In this document: positions 49,232-51,036 of the stretch, in pieces
Numbering within the stretch: position 1 is the first letter of the stretch
Layout of the letters: each line of letters opens with the position of its first letter
DNA from: JANLSE01 sp038214135
Lineage (GTDB): Bacteria; Chloroflexota; Chloroflexia; Chloroflexales; Roseiflexaceae
Direction of reading: 5' to 3'
Assembly: GCA_038214135.1 (NCBI GenBank)
Contig: JBBQSD010000034.1
Span: 1-51,036 of the forward strand
Length of the DNA: 51,036 nucleotides
Position numbers and translations under genes: made by a program
The notes under the pieces: generated by a model
Databases searched by the model: none
The model's input: only the letters and a program-made list of their open reading frames with translations
What the model was told of the DNA's origin: nothing

Positions 49232-51036
49232 TTAGGGCAACGTACCGCCTCTGAAGTCATCGACGCGTGCGTTAGTCGAGAGATAGATGCCGATGCGGCC
49301 AGAACCGGTAAAGGATGAAGTAGATGAATGGCCGAGATATGTAGTTACGTTGGCAGATGTTGTCTTCCACACATCCACGGAACCATCAGCATTCGCCCTG
49401 GCTGTCAGCCTATCAGTCGCAGCAAAGGTTGCTGCAAACGTGCCAATCGTAGTGAAGGAAACTCCAGTATTCGTTGTCGTTCCAACGACCACCTGACCGC
49501 CACCGCTGGTCCGATATTGGACACGGAGGTAGTTTTGTGGTGTATTAGCCGAACCACTGCTTGCTTTCAGGAACAAGGCCGAAGTGTCCACTGGGGTATT
49601 GGCAAATGTAAATGCCGCGCCCTGTTGTGTACCGAATCCGGTGGCGGGTGCATTCCACATCGCCCATCCAAGTAGCGTAGCAAATGCCTGGTTGTTGTTG
49701 ACCCTGATACTGCTTGAGCCAAAGAGGACGATTTGGCTCCAATTGGTTCCGTTGTTAAGCGTGTTCGCGTTTGCCCGGTTGAAGCTATCGAGTACCGTCA
49801 GCGTCGGCAGCGGTGGCGGGATGGTGTCCGTATCCGTTGCGGAGTTATGAGCGAGGTTCGGATCGGATGTGTTCACACCAACTGCGATTGTGGCAGTATT
49901 GATGACCGACCCAGCCGCATTTGCCGCAACTGTTGCGTTCACCGTATAGGTAACACTGCCACCAACAGGCAGGTTTAGCAGGGCATTGATGCTCCCAGTG
50001 CCATTGGCTGCCGGGCAGCTCGTGCCTGAGCATGTCCAGCTTACATTGGTAAGGTTGGCTGGGATGGTGTCTGCCACGGTGGCCGCGGCAGCATCGGGTC
50101 CGGCATTGGAAGCAACGATGGTATAGGTAAGCGTCGCACCTGGGTTAACGCTGGTCACGCCATCGTTCTTGGTGATCGAGAGATCCGCTTCAAGCCCGCG
50201 AACCTCATCAGCTCCGCTATCGAAGCCACCCAAAGCTGGGCGACCATCACGATCAATATCGAAGGTTGGTGCAGTGACAGTCAGGGTTCCAACTGTCTTG
50301 CTAGCCGCGCCCGAATTGACTGCTGGGAATGCCGCACCGATGCCGTTCTGGAGATGGTAATTGCCCATGAGTGTCGGTGGCAGTTCAGTCGTCACCATGA
50401 TCGCGCCAACGAAATTGATATTCGTGCGCCAGGAGGTGAAGGTCATCGGAATGTTATAGACCGATGTCACAGCAGGATTTGCTGCTGAGTTAGTAAAGCT
50501 CGCTGTGTAGGGGTATGTGCCAGCATTCTGCTGGATAACCGAGTTGGTTGGCTCAAGCAAGCTGCCTGGGCTGCCTACCACACCCATATCCCAGTTGTTG
50601 ATTGGGGTGGCATCACCAGTTGTACCGATGCCGATCACGGTGTTGGTACCTTTGGTGCCTGCGCGGTTATCCCAGAAGATATTGTTGAACAGCAGCGGGT
50701 TGCTGAACAGCGATGAGCCGCTCGGCAGGGTAGCCTGCAATTGAGTGCTGTTCGTGGCGGTCGAAAGACCAGCAGGTTGCGGCTGTCCATTACTTGTAAT
50801 GGCAGTGGCTGTCGTCACGTTCTGCATGACCGTGTTGTTGTAGAAGCGCACACTCGGCGCATCATCAAGCGCAACACCGCCGCCTTCGTGTGTGGAGACG
50901 TTATTGACGATCATGTTGTTATACACGTTCATCGGGAAGTTACCCGCCATCAGGAAGCGCATACCGCCGCCATCATCGTCGGACAAGTTGGCCTGGATGA
51001 GGTTGTTGTAGATGTTGACTGACCCAGAGCCGCGTG
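49232..51036 (-). CDS. Secreted beta-helix / DUF11 protein, N-terminus outside the window
   Basis: The reading frame stays open to the window edge (residues '...GSVNIYNNLIQANLSDDDGGG'), so the start lies to the right. About 600 residues are visible. A right-handed parallel beta-helix comes first ('NNMIVNNVSTHEGGGVALDDAPSVRFYNNTVMQN'), then a DUF11 repeat ('ADLSITKNDGVTSVNPGATLTYTIVASNAGPDAA...'), then a C-terminal lectin-like domain from about 49800 downward that starts 'LDSFNRANANTL' and ends 'VDDFRGGTLP'. These are cell-surface or matrix domains. It is the most upstream visible gene of the secreted block. Confidence 0.82.
   Translation of the reverse strand, partial: RGSGSVNIYNNLIQANLSDDDGGGMRFLMAGNFPMNVYNNMIVNNVSTHEGGGVALDDAPSVRFYNNTVMQNVTTATAITSNGQPQPAGLSTATNSTQLQATLPSGSSLFSNPLLFNNIFWDNRAGTKGTNTVIGIGTTGDATPINNWDMGVVGSPGSLLEPTNSVIQQNAGTYPYTASFTNSAANPAVTSVYNIPMTFTSWRTNINFVGAIMVTTELPPTLMGNYHLQNGIGAAFPAVNSGAASKTVGTLTVTAPTFDIDRDGRPALGGFDSGADEVRGLEADLSITKNDGVTSVNPGATLTYTIVASNAGPDAAAATVADTIPANLTNVSWTCSGTSCPAANGTGSINALLNLPVGGSVTYTVNATVAANAAGSVINTATIAVGVNTSDPNLAHNSATDTDTIPPPLPTLTVLDSFNRANANTLNNGTNWSQIVLFGSSSIRVNNNQAFATLLGWAMWNAPATGFGTQQGAAFTFANTPVDTSALFLKASSGSANTPQNYLRVQYRTSGGGQVVVGTTTNTGVSFTTIGTFAATFAATDRLTARANADGSVDVWKTTSANVTTYLGHSSTSSFTGSGRIGIYLSTNARVDDFRGGTLP

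Overview
The window looks like a chromosomal segment of a filamentous bacterium of the phylum Chloroflexota, probably class Chloroflexia. Four things point there: a mevalonate-pathway kinase in a bacterium, a DUF4388 protein paired with a small GTPase, an aldolase-dehydrogenase fusion of the RhaEW type known from Chloroflexus, and short palindromic and heptanucleotide repeats between genes. The taxonomic call is inference from gene content; no rRNA gene is present.

Region 1 (1-14.7 kb) is mostly housekeeping. It holds a receiver-like protein without its phospho-acceptor, a diacylglycerol-kinase-like lipid kinase, a SixA-type phosphatase, guaA, mevalonate kinase, mnmA, two small membrane proteins, a DUF4388 protein followed by a small GTPase, mutY, a glycosyltransferase-like protein, proS, pcp and an FGGY sugar kinase.

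Region 2 (14.7-23.6 kb) is a minus-strand gene train. In transcription order it reads: SufR-like regulator, Mn/Fe superoxide dismutase, terminator, pdxS-pdxT, a GNAT-like protein, an AAA-R3H (SpoIIIAA/Ycf45-like) ATPase, tmk, darA (c-di-AMP receptor), a zinc-ribbon membrane protein, a DsbA-like lipoprotein and a P-loop kinase. The pdx, tmk-darA and dsbA-kinase groups are tightly spaced.

Region 3 (23.7-38.0 kb) carries a PAS-STAS (RsbR-like) protein, a lipoprotein, and then a deoxysugar/diol catabolic locus. That locus has a B12-dependent diol dehydratase with large and medium subunits fused, its small subunit, a FadR-type GntR regulator, a divergent sugar ABC transporter (binding protein and two permeases, no ATPase), an unrecognised 600-residue cytosolic protein that may be a glycosidase or lyase, and a rhamnulose-phosphate aldolase/lactaldehyde dehydrogenase fusion. 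The likely flow is uptake of a rhamnose- or fucose-containing saccharide, cytosolic cleavage, aldol cleavage to DHAP plus lactaldehyde, then oxidation to lactate or, via 1,2-propanediol, dehydration to propanal. The sugar isomerase, sugar kinase and dehydratase reactivase are not evident here.

Region 4 (38.1-51.0 kb) is a block of eight minus-strand genes for exported or membrane proteins: a cupredoxin lipoprotein, a subtilase, two membrane-anchored paralogues sharing an unrecognised domain, three multicopper-oxidase-fold proteins and a beta-helix/DUF11 protein cut by the window edge. The most interesting signal is here. The three oxidase-like proteins appear to divide the copper ligands among them: one has two HxH motifs plus a type 1 site, the next has only the other two HxH motifs, and the third has almost none but is fused to Ig-like repeats and a surface module. 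This suggests a split multicopper oxidase assembled at the cell surface.
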